Shown piece after piece: positions 9,101-17,388 of a DNA stretch of 64,000 nucleotides. A program made the position numbers and the translations under genes. Under the pieces are notes generated by a model. That model did no database searches. It saw only the letters and a program-made list of their open reading frames with translations, and had not been told where the DNA came from. This DNA comes from Pseudomonas neuropathica (GTDB taxonomy: Bacteria > Pseudomonadota > Gammaproteobacteria > Pseudomonadales > Pseudomonadaceae): the NCBI RefSeq assembly GCF_015461835.1, contig NZ_JACOPX010000014.1, positions 169,979 through 233,978 of the forward strand, in the 5' to 3' direction. Within the stretch, counting starts at the first letter, position 1; each line of letters starts with the position of its first letter.

Positions 9101-10941
9101 GCGTGGACTCCGACCCTAGTGACACGTGCACCTTTACCGTGGAGGTGGCAGACAGACCTGATCCCCCCGGGTTTCAACAACCGCAGAGGGGCGGTGGGAC
9201 CTCAAGATACCCGACCATTCAGGTCGTCGGGTTACCCGGTGCACTGCACACCGTCCGCCTTGTCGGTGGTGATACGTTGTGCGAGGACACAGCGGACGAC
9301 GACGGCATTCTGGAGTTCACGGTGGTGGATCCTTTGGTGCCCGGCTACAACGAACTTCAAGGGAAACAGGCAAGCAATGGCCTGGATTCCGATTGGAGTA
9401 AACCTCATCCGTTCACGGTACACGCACCGCCAGCAACACCGGTTATTCGAGTGCCGGGAGCGGATGGCAATGCACTACGCCGTCCCAGGATTCAGGGCGG
9501 CGGGGAAACCGGTGGGCAGATCGTGCTGCGCCATGTAGCAGAACCCGAGCCACCGTTTGCCTTTGCCGACGGTTCTAAAAACTGGCGCTGGAACGCCGAG
9601 GAGGAGTGGGATATCGGTACTTACACCATTCAGGCACAGCAGACCGCCGACGGCGACTGTTCCGAGTGGACGCAACCTCACCGTTTCCAGGTGGTCGAGT
9701 CACTATACGGAATAGGTGACGCCATTCCGGTACTGGCCACGCCGGTAGTCGGTACAGGCCAGAGCGTAGTGTTGCGTGTTCAGGTGATCTCAGCTGATAC
9801 CGGGATGGCGGCCGAAGGCGTGAAAGTGCAGTGGCGCCTCAACGGTGAGTTGGAGCCTCTGACGGAAACCACGACCGACTTCGAGGGCTGGACGCAATAT
9901 GCGTATACCCCGGACACGATCGGCAAGCGTGAGATCCTGGCGGATATCACCCAAGCCAACGAGGGTGTCGCCATGACCGAACCTTACGAGGTAAACGCTG
10001 TTCTGCAGGATGAATGGGCGAAGGAAGCCGAGCTCTGTCTGGATGGCCAGCGAATTGATCTGGCCGTCAGCGACCTCGTGCTGGCAAGGGGAAAAGTCGA
10101 AGCCTATAAGCTGGAACTCAAGGTCAGCCAGGGCAGTGCCTTGCTGGGGTCTACGGTCACTATGCAGAATCTTTGGAGCGCTACGGAGCGTGGCCTGACC
10201 TTTGTTCCCGACCTGGAAACACCGCAGGTCATAGAAGAAGGTCTGTCGGTGCATTGGTACATTTTTGCCGAGGAGGCGAGCGGCGGCATATTCGGCTTGA
10301 ATCTGAACAGCTCGGTACTGCCCGCCTGGCAGTTGCCGGGGCGTGTGGAAGCGCACATCACTGAAATGGTGAATGTTGCTTTCGATTCATTTGCGCAGGT
10401 GTTCGGTGGCGGTCCGGCGTATCCATGTCTGGGTGCAACGCATACGGTGACCGTGAAGCCCAGGCAGGCAGGCCCTTTGATTGGCCAGCACGTGACTCTG
10501 GAATTGAGTGATGGCGCGGCAGAGCTTGGGGTGATCGTGAGCCCGACCACGCCGCAAATACTCGGAACAGAGGGCGTGAGCTGGACATTGAATTGCGTCG
10601 ATAGCCATAAAAATGGCGACTTTGCAGTGTGGTTGAAGGTGCCGGCATGGAACTCTGAATCGGCGGCGCTACCCATGGTCCTGGGGCACAACAAAGTCAA
10701 GATTACTGAAAAATACGGCCCCACGGATGAAGCGGGTGGTTGGGGGAGATATGGCATTCGAGCGACGTCCACGTTCACCGAACTGCCGGCCGGTGGTGTT
10801 TCTGTAACCATACAGTTCCCACACGGGCAACCTACGCTGCGTGAAACGGGTCAGGATGGCTGGTTGTATGTCCGTTACGATGGCGACATTCCAACGTTGA
10901 GCATTTTTAACCACTACGACGGCAGCAACGTAATGCCCTGA
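6133..10941 (+). CDS. Large Ig-like repeat protein, divergent from the Tc operon
   Basis: This 1602-aa protein starts at ATG 6133, with AGGAG about 10 nt upstream; a second in-frame ATG lies at 6139. Residues 1-115 form a unique N-terminal domain. Then come about twelve modules of 85-90 residues, roughly to residue 1190. Their shared pattern is P-x-I-x-x-P-x-x-P, then QALTITGV, TRTFTP, W-x-x-G, VKxVQTV and SDPS. Modules 2 and 3 are almost identical. A Big-1-like domain follows (near residues 1200-1290, with VQWRLNG and GWTQYAYTPD), then about 300 further residues of probable beta-sandwich folds. There is no signal peptide, transmembrane segment or LPXTG-like anchor. The architecture resembles bacterial adhesins and carbohydrate-binding stalks, but I do not recognise a named family. 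Its position and the paired operators suggest co-regulation with the Tc toxin. A role as an accessory binding or delivery factor is inference. Confidence 0.75.
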   Translation: MEMDEENELQPNGLWPAPVILSPGSNSTVSPGGFNIVALSSGGLTTSWKIECWGEATDHHGSEGEWMKLEHWVPDTSFDRFGARFNFKVRYKQAWVWSDWAECHNLYVPKPEPPEPDKPKSPHIYSPPYPASVRQELIIYNVSGHASVLVSTERGEPVPGYYISNTGGFIPAAEWVVGVTRVKAVQTVGGVASDPSNVVSIAVKPSTPTITPPPDPAAAKQALTITGVMTGDVTLQVSTDKNAPVIGDFTGSGATRTFTPKANWAAGITRVKVVQTVSGVASEPSSLVSVTVKPSTPTITPPPDPAAAKQALTITGVMTGDVTLQVSTDKNAPVIGDFTGSGATRTFTPKANWAAGITRVKVVQTVGGVASDPSALVFIAVKPSSPVITPPPNPTSVNQALTITNVMTESADLQMFTEAGAPVGGNFTGSNATRTFLPAVSWRVGTTRVKVVQTVDYVDSDPSELVTIVAETGIPGINPPPDPAHPKQALTITGVLSGTVTLQIHTNENVLVEGEFTGEGNTRTFTPRDFWPIAFNYVKAVQTLDGVPFDPSDLAMIVVRPSTLAIIRPSNPVTEKQALIIANYSVGSSLRMRTEANASVDGSVTNNGGILTFTPTNAWAPGVTKVKAVQLYNSVESIPSDLVSVIARPSILVIEQPTIPAASNQQLKITGVVSNVDTLQMSSETGAAIDGEYTGSGALRTFIPKANWAAGKTPVKAMQIVSDVASEWSDVVTVAVMPPKPDISQPTDPAADKEPLTINGVLANASHFQMTTGSGAIVDGSFRGSGTTRTFTPEANWPAGITQVQVAQIIDDVPSAPSELVTIRILAKPPKPRLTQPLPNSSHLANLAVEGTCEAGATVAVQYANDIALEGKMSYVQTQWSFEHPWEPGQQRIKAVQTSGGQTSDPTDMLDFYIRPPLAVIEQPDTPVAVRGGLKISNVWSGVVALRMSTQTGVGVDGEFAGDGATRTFIPDADWTPGENTVYVIQTVNGVDSDPSDTCTFTVEVADRPDPPGFQQPQRGGGTSRYPTIQVVGLPGALHTVRLVGGDTLCEDTADDDGILEFTVVDPLVPGYNELQGKQASNGLDSDWSKPHPFTVHAPPATPVIRVPGADGNALRRPRIQGGGETGGQIVLRHVAEPEPPFAFADGSKNWRWNAEEEWDIGTYTIQAQQTADGDCSEWTQPHRFQVVESLYGIGDAIPVLATPVVGTGQSVVLRVQVISADTGMAAEGVKVQWRLNGELEPLTETTTDFEGWTQYAYTPDTIGKREILADITQANEGVAMTEPYEVNAVLQDEWAKEAELCLDGQRIDLAVSDLVLARGKVEAYKLELKVSQGSALLGSTVTMQNLWSATERGLTFVPDLETPQVIEEGLSVHWYIFAEEASGGIFGLNLNSSVLPAWQLPGRVEAHITEMVNVAFDSFAQVFGGGPAYPCLGATHTVTVKPRQAGPLIGQHVTLELSDGAAELGVIVSPTTPQILGTEGVSWTLNCVDSHKNGDFAVWLKVPAWNSESAALPMVLGHNKVKITEKYGPTDEAGGWGRYGIRATSTFTELPAGGVSVTIQFPHGQPTLRETGQDGWLYVRYDGDIPTLSIFNHYDGSNVMP
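6737..7230 (+). repeat. Perfect 227-bp tandem duplication within the Ig-repeat gene
   Basis: Bases 6737-6963 and 7004-7230 are identical by direct reading, at an offset of 267 bp (89 codons, one module). Neighbouring modules match only at the protein level. The duplication is therefore recent, or kept identical by recombination, and module number may vary between strains. Confidence 0.9.
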
Positions 10942-10956
10942 TTAAGCCGTTAGATG

Positions 10957-10990
10957 ACGCTCTTTCTTGTCAGAGGAAGGGCGTTTTTTA
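10957..10990 (+). terminator. Intrinsic terminator of the Ig-repeat gene
   Basis: Arms ACGCTCTTTC and GAAGGGCGT (with G-U pairs) enclose an 8-nt loop and are followed by TTTTTTATT. The hairpin starts 16 bp after the stop codon. Confidence 0.75.
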
Positions 10991-11014
10991 TTCAGGCAGA
11001 GGCATGGCCAAATA

Positions 11015-11329
11015 TCAGGTCAGGGCCGCCAGTTGTTCGATCGTTTGCGGAAATCGCTCAACCAGACGAATCAGCGTCGTCGCCTGTGCGTTAGGCGTTG
11101 CCCGCCCTTGTTCCCAGTTTTCGAGGGTGCGGGTATTGGTGCGTAGGTACATCGCGAATACTGACCGGGAAAGATTAAGTTGCTGACGGATGGCTACCAC
11201 CTCCTCCGCAGTGATCGGCATCAGTTTTGGCAGCTGAACCTTGTGGGTACGCAAGGTGATTTTGCCTTGGCGTTCATCGGCCAGTGCTTCCAGTCCATCC
11301 ATCAGCTCGGAAAAAATGTCACGTTTCAT
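11015..11329 (-). CDS. HigA/NadS-type HTH antitoxin
   Basis: This 104-aa protein is the second gene of a toxin-antitoxin pair, and its start overlaps the toxin stop by 11 bp. Residues 38-90 form an XRE/Cro helix-turn-helix (ITAEEVVAIRQQLNLSRSVFAMYL, then TRTLENWEQGRATPNAQA). This is typical of antitoxins encoded downstream of RelE-like toxins, which both neutralise the toxin and repress the operon. The N-terminal 37 residues probably wrap the toxin. The toxin-first order is that of higBA. Confidence 0.8.
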   Translation of the reverse strand: MKRDIFSELMDGLEALADERQGKITLRTHKVQLPKLMPITAEEVVAIRQQLNLSRSVFAMYLRTNTRTLENWEQGRATPNAQATTLIRLVERFPQTIEQLAALT

Positions 11330-11669
11330 AGTGGGTTCTCGCGTTGAGCTCTCTATCCAGTGTTTTTCTGAAAAGTTTTTTCTGGTCAGGCGTCAAATTG
11401 TCCTGCTCGTTTTTGTTGTAGACGGTAAAGAGCCAGAACTGATCGAAGCCTGACCACCAGTAATAAATCACTCGTAATCCGCTGCGCTTGCCTTTCCCTC
11501 TTCGTTGGTCGCCAAAGCGAATTTTACGAAGCCCACCTGTGTCCTCGATGAGATCGCCCGCTTGCGGATTTTTCAGCAACTCCAGTTGAACGCTGCGAAA
11601 CAGATCGTCATCCAGATAGTCGTCTCGGTGCTTCTGAAACACAGGCAATTCGATAAATAGAGCATCCAT
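11319..11669 (-). CDS. RelE/HigB-type toxin
   Basis: This 116-aa protein is read from ATG 11669 (MDALFIELPVFQ). The open frame extends 17 codons further upstream, but that start would precede the likely operator. The sequence has the RelE-fold pattern of HigB-like mRNA interferases: YLDDDLFRSVQLELLKNP, then GLRKIRFGDQRRGKGKRSGLRVIYYW, then FWLFTVYNKNEQDNLTPDQKK. The basic GDQRRGKGKRSGLRVIYY block is the usual RNA-contacting and catalytic strand. It is expected to cleave mRNA on the ribosome unless bound by the antitoxin encoded next to it. The pair sits where the Tc island meets the nuo locus. Confidence 0.8.
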   Translation of the reverse strand: MDALFIELPVFQKHRDDYLDDDLFRSVQLELLKNPQAGDLIEDTGGLRKIRFGDQRRGKGKRSGLRVIYYWWSGFDQFWLFTVYNKNEQDNLTPDQKKLFRKTLDRELNARTHYET

Positions 11670-11675
11670 GTTCTG

Positions 11676-11690
11676 TACGTTACCTACGTA
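11676..11690. promoter_or_regulatory. Possible toxin-antitoxin operator
   Basis: TACGT and ACGTA form a 5-bp inverted repeat around TACCT, 6 bp upstream of the toxin start codon. It overlaps a TATACG hexamer that could be the -10 element. The position suits autorepression by the HTH antitoxin, but the arms are short. Confidence 0.3.
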
Positions 11691-12130
11691 TAGTGTTGTC
11701 TCGATAATCGAATCGGTCAAGGCCTCCTGGCCTTGCTTTTCGTCCCTTTTTCAACGGTAGACGCCGGTCGTGGAAACACCTGTAGGACGAGTTGACGGGG
11801 GCGGTGGGAACGTTCGACTGATCTATGAAGAGGCTTCGCAACTGGCGTGTCGGAATACGTCTTCGCGGGCAAGCCACGTTCCCACAGTAATTCGTGGTGG
11901 CCGTAGAAATTGTGCACGACAAACAACCTGTAGGAGTGAGCCTGCTCGCGATAGCGGAGTGTCAGCCAATCAAAATTTTGAAAGTGCCTGCGCCTTCGCG
12001 AGCAAGCTCGCTCCCACAATGGTTTTTGGGTGTGCCCGGAGTTTGTGAACGACGCACAAACCTGTGGGAGCCGGGCTTGCCCGCGATGAGGCCAGCGCAA
12101 GCGCTCGAGATGTTGAATCCCACAAAAACA
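11691..12130. other. Gene-free spacer between the toxin-antitoxin pair and the nuo terminator
   Basis: No convincing coding sequence is present. Open frames across this stretch run through REP-type repeats and have no ribosome binding site or family resemblance. It holds the possible promoter of the toxin-antitoxin pair at its left edge, four REP copies, and the T-rich tail of the nuo terminator. Confidence 0.7.
11861..12091. repeat. Cluster of REP elements (family 1)
   Basis: One copy lies at 11861-11888, an inverted pair has arms at 11927-11957 and 11993-12022, and another copy lies at 12061-12091. The shared core is TAGGAGTGAGCCTGCTCGCG or its variant GTGGGAGC-GGCTTGCCCGCG. The same core recurs at 27543, 30583, 36125, 50764 and 60609, always between genes. 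Confidence 0.85.
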
Positions 12131-12156
12131 AAAACGGCACCCGAAGGTGCCGTTTT
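12131..12156 (-). terminator. Terminator of the nuo operon
   Basis: An 11-bp perfect stem (AAAACGGCACC with GGTGCCGTTTT) has a 4-nt CGAA/TTCG loop. It is followed on the minus strand by TGTTTTTGTG, and starts 28 bp after the nuoN stop. Confidence 0.9.
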
Positions 12157-12183
12157 CATTTATTGCCAGCTCTAACGGAGCAA

Positions 12184-13647
12184 TCAGCCCGCTAGACCCG
12201 CCTGCTGAACCAGTGTCAGCAATGGCTGCGGGTACACACCCAGGAAGAACGCGACCAGGGCGATGGCCAGCAGCATCACGCCGCCTGCCTTCTGTTCCCA
12301 GTGCAGCTGGGCGTCGTGGCGACGCAGGTTTGGCTCGATCAGGTACAAGGTGACCATCACGCGCAGGTAGTAGAAGACGCCGATGGCGCTGCCCAGTACC
12401 AAGGAGCCGACCAGCCACCATTGGTGCGATTCAACACCGGTAGCGATGATGTAGAACTTGCCGATGAAGCCTGCGGTCAGCGGGATACCCGCCAGCGACA
12501 GCATCATCACGGTCAGCACGGCGGTCAGGTACGGACGGCGCCAGAACAGGCCGCGGTATTCGTACAGGGCATCCGCGTCGCGGCCGTTGTACGGCGAGGA
12601 CATCAGGGTGATCACGCCGAAGGCGCCGAGGCTGGTGATCACGTAGGTGACCAGGTACACGCCGATGGCTTCCACCGCCAGACCCTTGCTCGCCACCAGC
12701 GCGATCAGCAGGTAGCCGAAGTGCGCGATGGACGAGTAACCCAGCAGACGCTTGAGGTTGCTCTGGGTCAGGGCCAGCAAGTTACCGAACAGGATCGAGG
12801 CGATGGCGATGACGGTCAGCACGTCGCTCAGTACACCGCTGCTGGCAGCAGGGGAGATCTGGAACAGACGCACCATCACCGCAAACACCGCAACCTTCGA
12901 CGCAGTGGCGAGGAACGCCGCCACCGGTGCCGGAGCACCTTCGTAAACGTCCGGCGTCCACAGGTGGAACGGTACCAGCGACAGCTTGAACGCCAGACCG
13001 ATCAGCATCATGCCCAGACCCAACTGAGCCAGCGAGCTAGGCAGGCCAGTCGCAGCCAGGGCCTGACCGATACCGACGAAGCTCAGCGAACCCGAGTCGG
13101 CGTACAGCAGCGCCATACCGAACAACAGGAACGCGGAACCGGCGGCCGACAGCACCATGTATTTGATGCCGGCTTCCAGCGAACGCTTGTTGAAGAAGGC
13201 ATAAGCCACCAGACCGTAAACCGGTACCGACAACAGTTCCAGACCGATGAACAAACCGGCCAGGTGCTGCGCGCTGACCAGAACCAGACCACCGGCGGCG
13301 GCCATCAGGATCAGCAGGTACAGTTCTTCACGGTTGCCCGGGTAACCCGAACCGCCATCACCCAAGTAGGCGTGGGCGAGGGTCACACAGGCGAGGGTGG
13401 CGACCAGGATCAGTGCCATGTACAGGCAGGCGAAGGTGTCGATTTGCAGCAATGGGGTCACGGCCAGAGGCGCGACTTTCAGGGCTGGCAGAATCGACAG
13501 CAAGGCCAGGTTCAGACCGGCGACCGAGATCAGGAAGGTCTGCGAGTGGTTGCGGCGCCAGGCGATTGCCAGCATCACCACGATAATGGTGAGGCTGGTG
13601 ATCAACAGTGGCGCAAGCGCAATAAAGTGTTGAATCGTGAATTCCAT
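12184..13647 (-). CDS. nuoN: NADH-quinone oxidoreductase subunit N
   Basis: This 487-aa membrane subunit is an antiporter-like proton channel in the arm of complex I, adjacent to NuoK. It is read from ATG 13647 (MEFTIQHF), preceded by AAGAG. A longer open frame reaches 13779 but overlaps nuoM and lacks a site. About 14 hydrophobic helices are visible, with the family blocks YLLILMAAAGGLVLVSAQHL, FIGLELLSVPVYGLVA (glutamate in helix 5), GIKYMVLSAAGSAFLLFG and KLSLVPFHLWTPDVYEGAP. It is the last gene of the operon and starts 7 bp after nuoM. Confidence 0.97.
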   Translation of the reverse strand: MEFTIQHFIALAPLLITSLTIIVVMLAIAWRRNHSQTFLISVAGLNLALLSILPALKVAPLAVTPLLQIDTFACLYMALILVATLACVTLAHAYLGDGGSGYPGNREELYLLILMAAAGGLVLVSAQHLAGLFIGLELLSVPVYGLVAYAFFNKRSLEAGIKYMVLSAAGSAFLLFGMALLYADSGSLSFVGIGQALAATGLPSSLAQLGLGMMLIGLAFKLSLVPFHLWTPDVYEGAPAPVAAFLATASKVAVFAVMVRLFQISPAASSGVLSDVLTVIAIASILFGNLLALTQSNLKRLLGYSSIAHFGYLLIALVASKGLAVEAIGVYLVTYVITSLGAFGVITLMSSPYNGRDADALYEYRGLFWRRPYLTAVLTVMMLSLAGIPLTAGFIGKFYIIATGVESHQWWLVGSLVLGSAIGVFYYLRVMVTLYLIEPNLRRHDAQLHWEQKAGGVMLLAIALVAFFLGVYPQPLLTLVQQAGLAG

Positions 13648-13654
13648 AGCGCTC

Positions 13655-15187
13655 TTACCGGGCCGAAGCGAGTTGAGTGAAGGCGGTGCCGAGCCACTGC
13701 TGCACGCCATGCATCGTGGCGGCAGACGTGTCGAGGAACGGTTGCGGGTAGACGCCGAGGTAAACCAGCAGCACCGCAAGGCCCAGCACCATGATCAGTT
13801 CGCGAGCGTCCATACCGTGCAGGATCGAATCCGATTTCGACGGACCGAAGTAGGCACGGTGGATCATGATCAGCGAGTAGACCGAACCGAACACCAGACC
13901 GGACGTGGCAATCGCAGTGATCCATGGAGCGCTGGCGAAAGTGCCGATCAGGATCAGGAATTCACCGACAAAGTTACCGGTACCCGGCAGACCCAGCGAA
14001 GCGGCTGCAAAGAACAGACTGATCGCCGGCAGGTAAGCGATACGCGACCACAGACCGCCCATCTCACGCATGTCACGAGTGTGCAGACGCTCGTACAACT
14101 GACCGCTGAGGATAAACAGTGCCGCCGCCGACACGCCGTGCGCCAGCATCTGGATCACTGCACCTTGCAGGGCCAGTTGGCTGCCGGAATAGATGCCGAT
14201 CAACACGAAACCCATGTGGGAAACGGAAGAGAAGGCGATCAGACGCTTGATGTCGGTTTGGGCGAAAGCGAGGAACGCACCGTAGAAGATCCCGACCAGA
14301 CCGAGGGTCATGGCGATCGGCGCAAACTCGGCCGAAGCGTTCGGGAACAGCGGCAGAGCGAAACGCAGCAGACCGTAGGCAGCGGTTTTCAGCAAGATAC
14401 CGGCGAGGTCGACGGAACCGGCAGTCGGCGCCTGGGCGTGGGCATCAGGCAACCACGAGTGGAACGGAACCACTGGCAGCTTGACCGCGAAGGCGATGAA
14501 GAAGCCGAGCATCAGGATGTACTCGGTGGTCATCGACATCTTGGTTTTCAACAGGTCGGCGTAGTTGAAAGTAATCACGCCGGTGTTGTTGAAGTTGACC
14601 AGCACCAGACCGAGGATCGCCACCAGCATGATCAGGCCGGAAGCCTGAGTGAAGATGAAGAACTTGGTCGCTGCGTAGATCCGGGTTTTCTTGCCGTCCG
14701 AAGAACTGTGACCCCAGAGCGCGATGAGGAAGTACATCGGCACCAGCATCATTTCCCAGAAGAAGAAGAACATGAACAGGTCGAGGGCGAGGAACACGCC
14801 GACAACGCCGCCCAGGATCCACATCAGGTTCAGGTGGAAGAAGCCAACGTGACGTTGAATCTCTTTCCACGAGCAGAGTACCGAGAGGATACCCAGCAGA
14901 CCGGTCAGCAGGATCATCAACAGCGACAGGCCGTCGAGGGCCAGGTGCACGTTGATGCCGAAGCGCTGGATCCAGACGTGCTTGAACTCAAGCGCCCAGG
15001 TCGGATCGGCGCCAGGCGCCGGCGCAAATGAATAGTCACCGTGGGCCCACAGCCAGAGGCCGAGGGCGAGTTCCAGGGTCATGGTCAACAGCGCAATCCA
15101 GCGGGGCAGGGTAGCGCCGAAGCGCTCACCCATCCAGCACAGCAGGCCGCCGATGAAGGGGATCAGGATTAGCCAAGGCAGAATCAT
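13655..15187 (-). CDS. nuoM: NADH-quinone oxidoreductase subunit M
   Basis: This 510-aa antiporter-like subunit forms a central proton channel of the membrane arm. Helices run throughout. The conserved block FFFFWEMMLVPMYFLIALWG carries the helix-5 glutamate. KLPVVPFHSWLPDAHAQAP, FSSVSHMGFVLIGIY and GLPGTGNFVGEFLIL are the signature segments of the Mrp/NuoM family. The length agrees with the family. It follows nuoL by 39 bp. Confidence 0.97.
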   Translation of the reverse strand: MILPWLILIPFIGGLLCWMGERFGATLPRWIALLTMTLELALGLWLWAHGDYSFAPAPGADPTWALEFKHVWIQRFGINVHLALDGLSLLMILLTGLLGILSVLCSWKEIQRHVGFFHLNLMWILGGVVGVFLALDLFMFFFFWEMMLVPMYFLIALWGHSSSDGKKTRIYAATKFFIFTQASGLIMLVAILGLVLVNFNNTGVITFNYADLLKTKMSMTTEYILMLGFFIAFAVKLPVVPFHSWLPDAHAQAPTAGSVDLAGILLKTAAYGLLRFALPLFPNASAEFAPIAMTLGLVGIFYGAFLAFAQTDIKRLIAFSSVSHMGFVLIGIYSGSQLALQGAVIQMLAHGVSAAALFILSGQLYERLHTRDMREMGGLWSRIAYLPAISLFFAAASLGLPGTGNFVGEFLILIGTFASAPWITAIATSGLVFGSVYSLIMIHRAYFGPSKSDSILHGMDARELIMVLGLAVLLVYLGVYPQPFLDTSAATMHGVQQWLGTAFTQLASAR

Positions 15188-15226
15188 GACGGGCTCGTTT
15201 CCTTTCGCAAATTCGCAAGGTTCATA

Positions 15227-17080
15227 TCAGACCGCTACCAGCACGATGGCGCCGATAACCAGCACGGCACCAGCAGCCATCGAAGCAGCGTACCAACGCA
15301 GTTGACCGGTCTCGGTGCGGCTCAGGGCAGTGTGACCACCCTTGGCCATACGCGGGATCAGACCGATGGTCTGGTCGAGCGGGTCTTTGCGCAGTACGTG
15401 GCTGATCGCCAGGTAAGGCTTGACGAACAGTTTGTCGTAGATCCAGTCGAAGCCCCAGGCAGCGAACCACCAGGCCGAGAGGAAACGGCCGATGCCGCTG
15501 TTGGCGACTGCCGTGACAAAGCGACGCTTGCCGAGGAACAGCAGCGCTGCCAGCAGGATACCGGCCAGGGCGATGGCGCCCGAAGCGATTTCCAGACTGT
15601 GCTTGGCTTCGCCACCGGCATGACCAACGCTTTCTGGCAGCACGCCGTGCAGCGGTGGCACGATCATGGCGCCGACGAACGTCGACAGCACGATCAGCAC
15701 CGACAGTGGCAACCAGTGCGAGATGCCGTGACCGGCGTGGGCTTCGGTCTTGGCTTCACCGTGGAACGTGATGAAGATCAGGCGGAAGGTGTACAGCGAG
15801 GTCATGAACGCGCCGACCAGACCTGCGTAGAGCAGACCGTGGTTGCCGCTGGCGAACGCTTCCCAAAGGATTTCGTCCTTGGAATAGAAGCCTGCGGTGA
15901 CCAGTGGCAGGGCAGCCAGTGCCGCGCCGCCGACGATGAAGCTGGCGTAGGCCAGTGGCAGTTTTTTCCACAGACCGCCCATCTTGAAGATGTTCTGCTC
16001 GTGGTGGCAGGCAACGATCACCGCACCGGAAGCAAGGAACAGCAGGGCCTTGAAGAAGGCATGGGTCATCAGGTGGAAAATCGCGCCATCCCATGCACCA
16101 ACGCCCAGTGCCAGGAACATGTAGCCGATCTGGCTCATGGTCGAGTAGGCGAGGATACGTTTGATGTCGGTCTGTACCAATGCGGCGAAGCCTGCGAGAA
16201 CCAGGGTCACGCCACCAACGATGCCGACCAGGTGCAGAATTTCCGGCGCCAGGGTGAACAGACCGTGGGTACGGGCGATCAGGTAGACACCGGCGGTAAC
16301 CATGGTAGCGGCGTGGATCAGTGCCGACACCGGAGTCGGGCCGGCCATCGCGTCCGCGAGCCAGGTTTGCAGCGGCAGTTGTGCCGATTTACCGACCGCG
16401 CCACCCAGCAGCATCAGGGTAGCCAGGGTGATCCAGAAGTCGCCGACCTGGAATTTCTGCGGTGCCAGCACCAGCAGTTCCTGGATGTTCAGCGTGCCCA
16501 CTTGCTGGAACAGGATGAACAGGCCGATGGCCATGAACACGTCGCCGATCCGGGTCACGATGAAGGCCTTGAGTGCGGCGTTACCGTTGTTGCGGTTGCT
16601 GTAGTAGAAACCGATCAACAGGTACGAGCACAGGCCCACGCCTTCCCAGCCGAAGTACAGGAACAACAGGTTATCGCCGAGCACCAGGAACAGCATGCTG
16701 GCGATAAACAGGTTGGTGTACGAGAAGAAGCGCGAGTAACCCGCTTCACCGCGCATGTACCAGGATGCGAACAGGTGGATCAGGAAACCTACACCGACAA
16801 CCACGCCAAGCATGGTGATCGACAGGCCGTCGACGTAGAGGGCGAAGTCAGGCTTGAAGCCTTCGACCGCCATCCACTTCCACAGTACCAGCGTGTAGTG
16901 ACCGCCTTCGGGTGGTGCGACGTTGAATTGCCAGATGACGTAGGCGGCGACAATCGCCGACAAGCCAATGGAACCCACGCCGATCAGCGCCGAGAGGTTT
17001 TCCGACCAGCGTCCACGGGAGAACGACAGGAGCAGGAAACCGATCAGAGGGAATACGAAAGTCAGAAAGATAAGATTCAT
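15227..17080 (-). CDS. nuoL: NADH-quinone oxidoreductase subunit L
   Basis: This 617-aa distal antiporter-like subunit has a long C-terminal amphipathic helix that lies along the membrane arm. The blocks LYFGWEGVGLCSYLLIGFYY, PLQTWLADAMAGPTPVSALIHAATMVTAGV and YSTMSQIGYMFLALG identify the family. The C-terminus DKLFVKPYLAISHVLRKDPLDQ followed by a final hydrophobic helix fits the lateral helix and its anchor. Its start overlaps the nuoK stop by 4 bp (ATGA type). Confidence 0.97.
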   Translation of the reverse strand: MNLIFLTFVFPLIGFLLLSFSRGRWSENLSALIGVGSIGLSAIVAAYVIWQFNVAPPEGGHYTLVLWKWMAVEGFKPDFALYVDGLSITMLGVVVGVGFLIHLFASWYMRGEAGYSRFFSYTNLFIASMLFLVLGDNLLFLYFGWEGVGLCSYLLIGFYYSNRNNGNAALKAFIVTRIGDVFMAIGLFILFQQVGTLNIQELLVLAPQKFQVGDFWITLATLMLLGGAVGKSAQLPLQTWLADAMAGPTPVSALIHAATMVTAGVYLIARTHGLFTLAPEILHLVGIVGGVTLVLAGFAALVQTDIKRILAYSTMSQIGYMFLALGVGAWDGAIFHLMTHAFFKALLFLASGAVIVACHHEQNIFKMGGLWKKLPLAYASFIVGGAALAALPLVTAGFYSKDEILWEAFASGNHGLLYAGLVGAFMTSLYTFRLIFITFHGEAKTEAHAGHGISHWLPLSVLIVLSTFVGAMIVPPLHGVLPESVGHAGGEAKHSLEIASGAIALAGILLAALLFLGKRRFVTAVANSGIGRFLSAWWFAAWGFDWIYDKLFVKPYLAISHVLRKDPLDQTIGLIPRMAKGGHTALSRTETGQLRWYAASMAAGAVLVIGAIVLVAV

Positions 17081-17385
17081 CCGCGCATCTCACTGGCAGC
17101 GTCGATATCGAGCGTGTGGAAGCGGCGATACAGTTGCAGCAGGATCGCCAGACCAATACTGGCCTCGGCGGCTGCAAGGCTGATCACCAGGATGAACATG
17201 ATCTGTCCATCCGGCTGGCCCCAACGGGCGCCTGCAACAATGAACGCCAGTGCAGAGGCGTTCATCATCACTTCCAGACTCATCAACACGAACAAAATGT
17301 TGCGGCGGACCATCAGGCCGACCAGACCAAGGCAGAACAGGATGCCGGCGACGGCTAAACCATGTTCGAGAGGGATAGCAGGCAT
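17077..17385 (-). CDS. nuoK: NADH-quinone oxidoreductase subunit K
   Basis: This 102-aa protein has three transmembrane helices, like MrpC. The helices carry the conserved glutamates in VLMSLEVMMNASALAF and LAAAEASIGLAILLQLYR, which lie on the central proton path. It is 3 bp downstream of nuoJ and overlaps nuoL, as is usual for translationally coupled nuo genes. Confidence 0.96.
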   Translation of the reverse strand: MPAIPLEHGLAVAGILFCLGLVGLMVRRNILFVLMSLEVMMNASALAFIVAGARWGQPDGQIMFILVISLAAAEASIGLAILLQLYRRFHTLDIDAASEMRG

Positions 17386-17388
17386 GTC

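Noticed and set aside
11717..12421. A 234-codon minus-strand frame between the toxin-antitoxin pair and nuoN
   Set aside because: It runs through REP elements, the nuo terminator and the end of nuoN in another frame.
13648..13779. The longer N-terminus of NuoN
   Set aside because: It overlaps nuoM, lacks hydrophobic family sequence, and MEFTIQHF at 13647 has its own ribosome binding site and gives the usual length.
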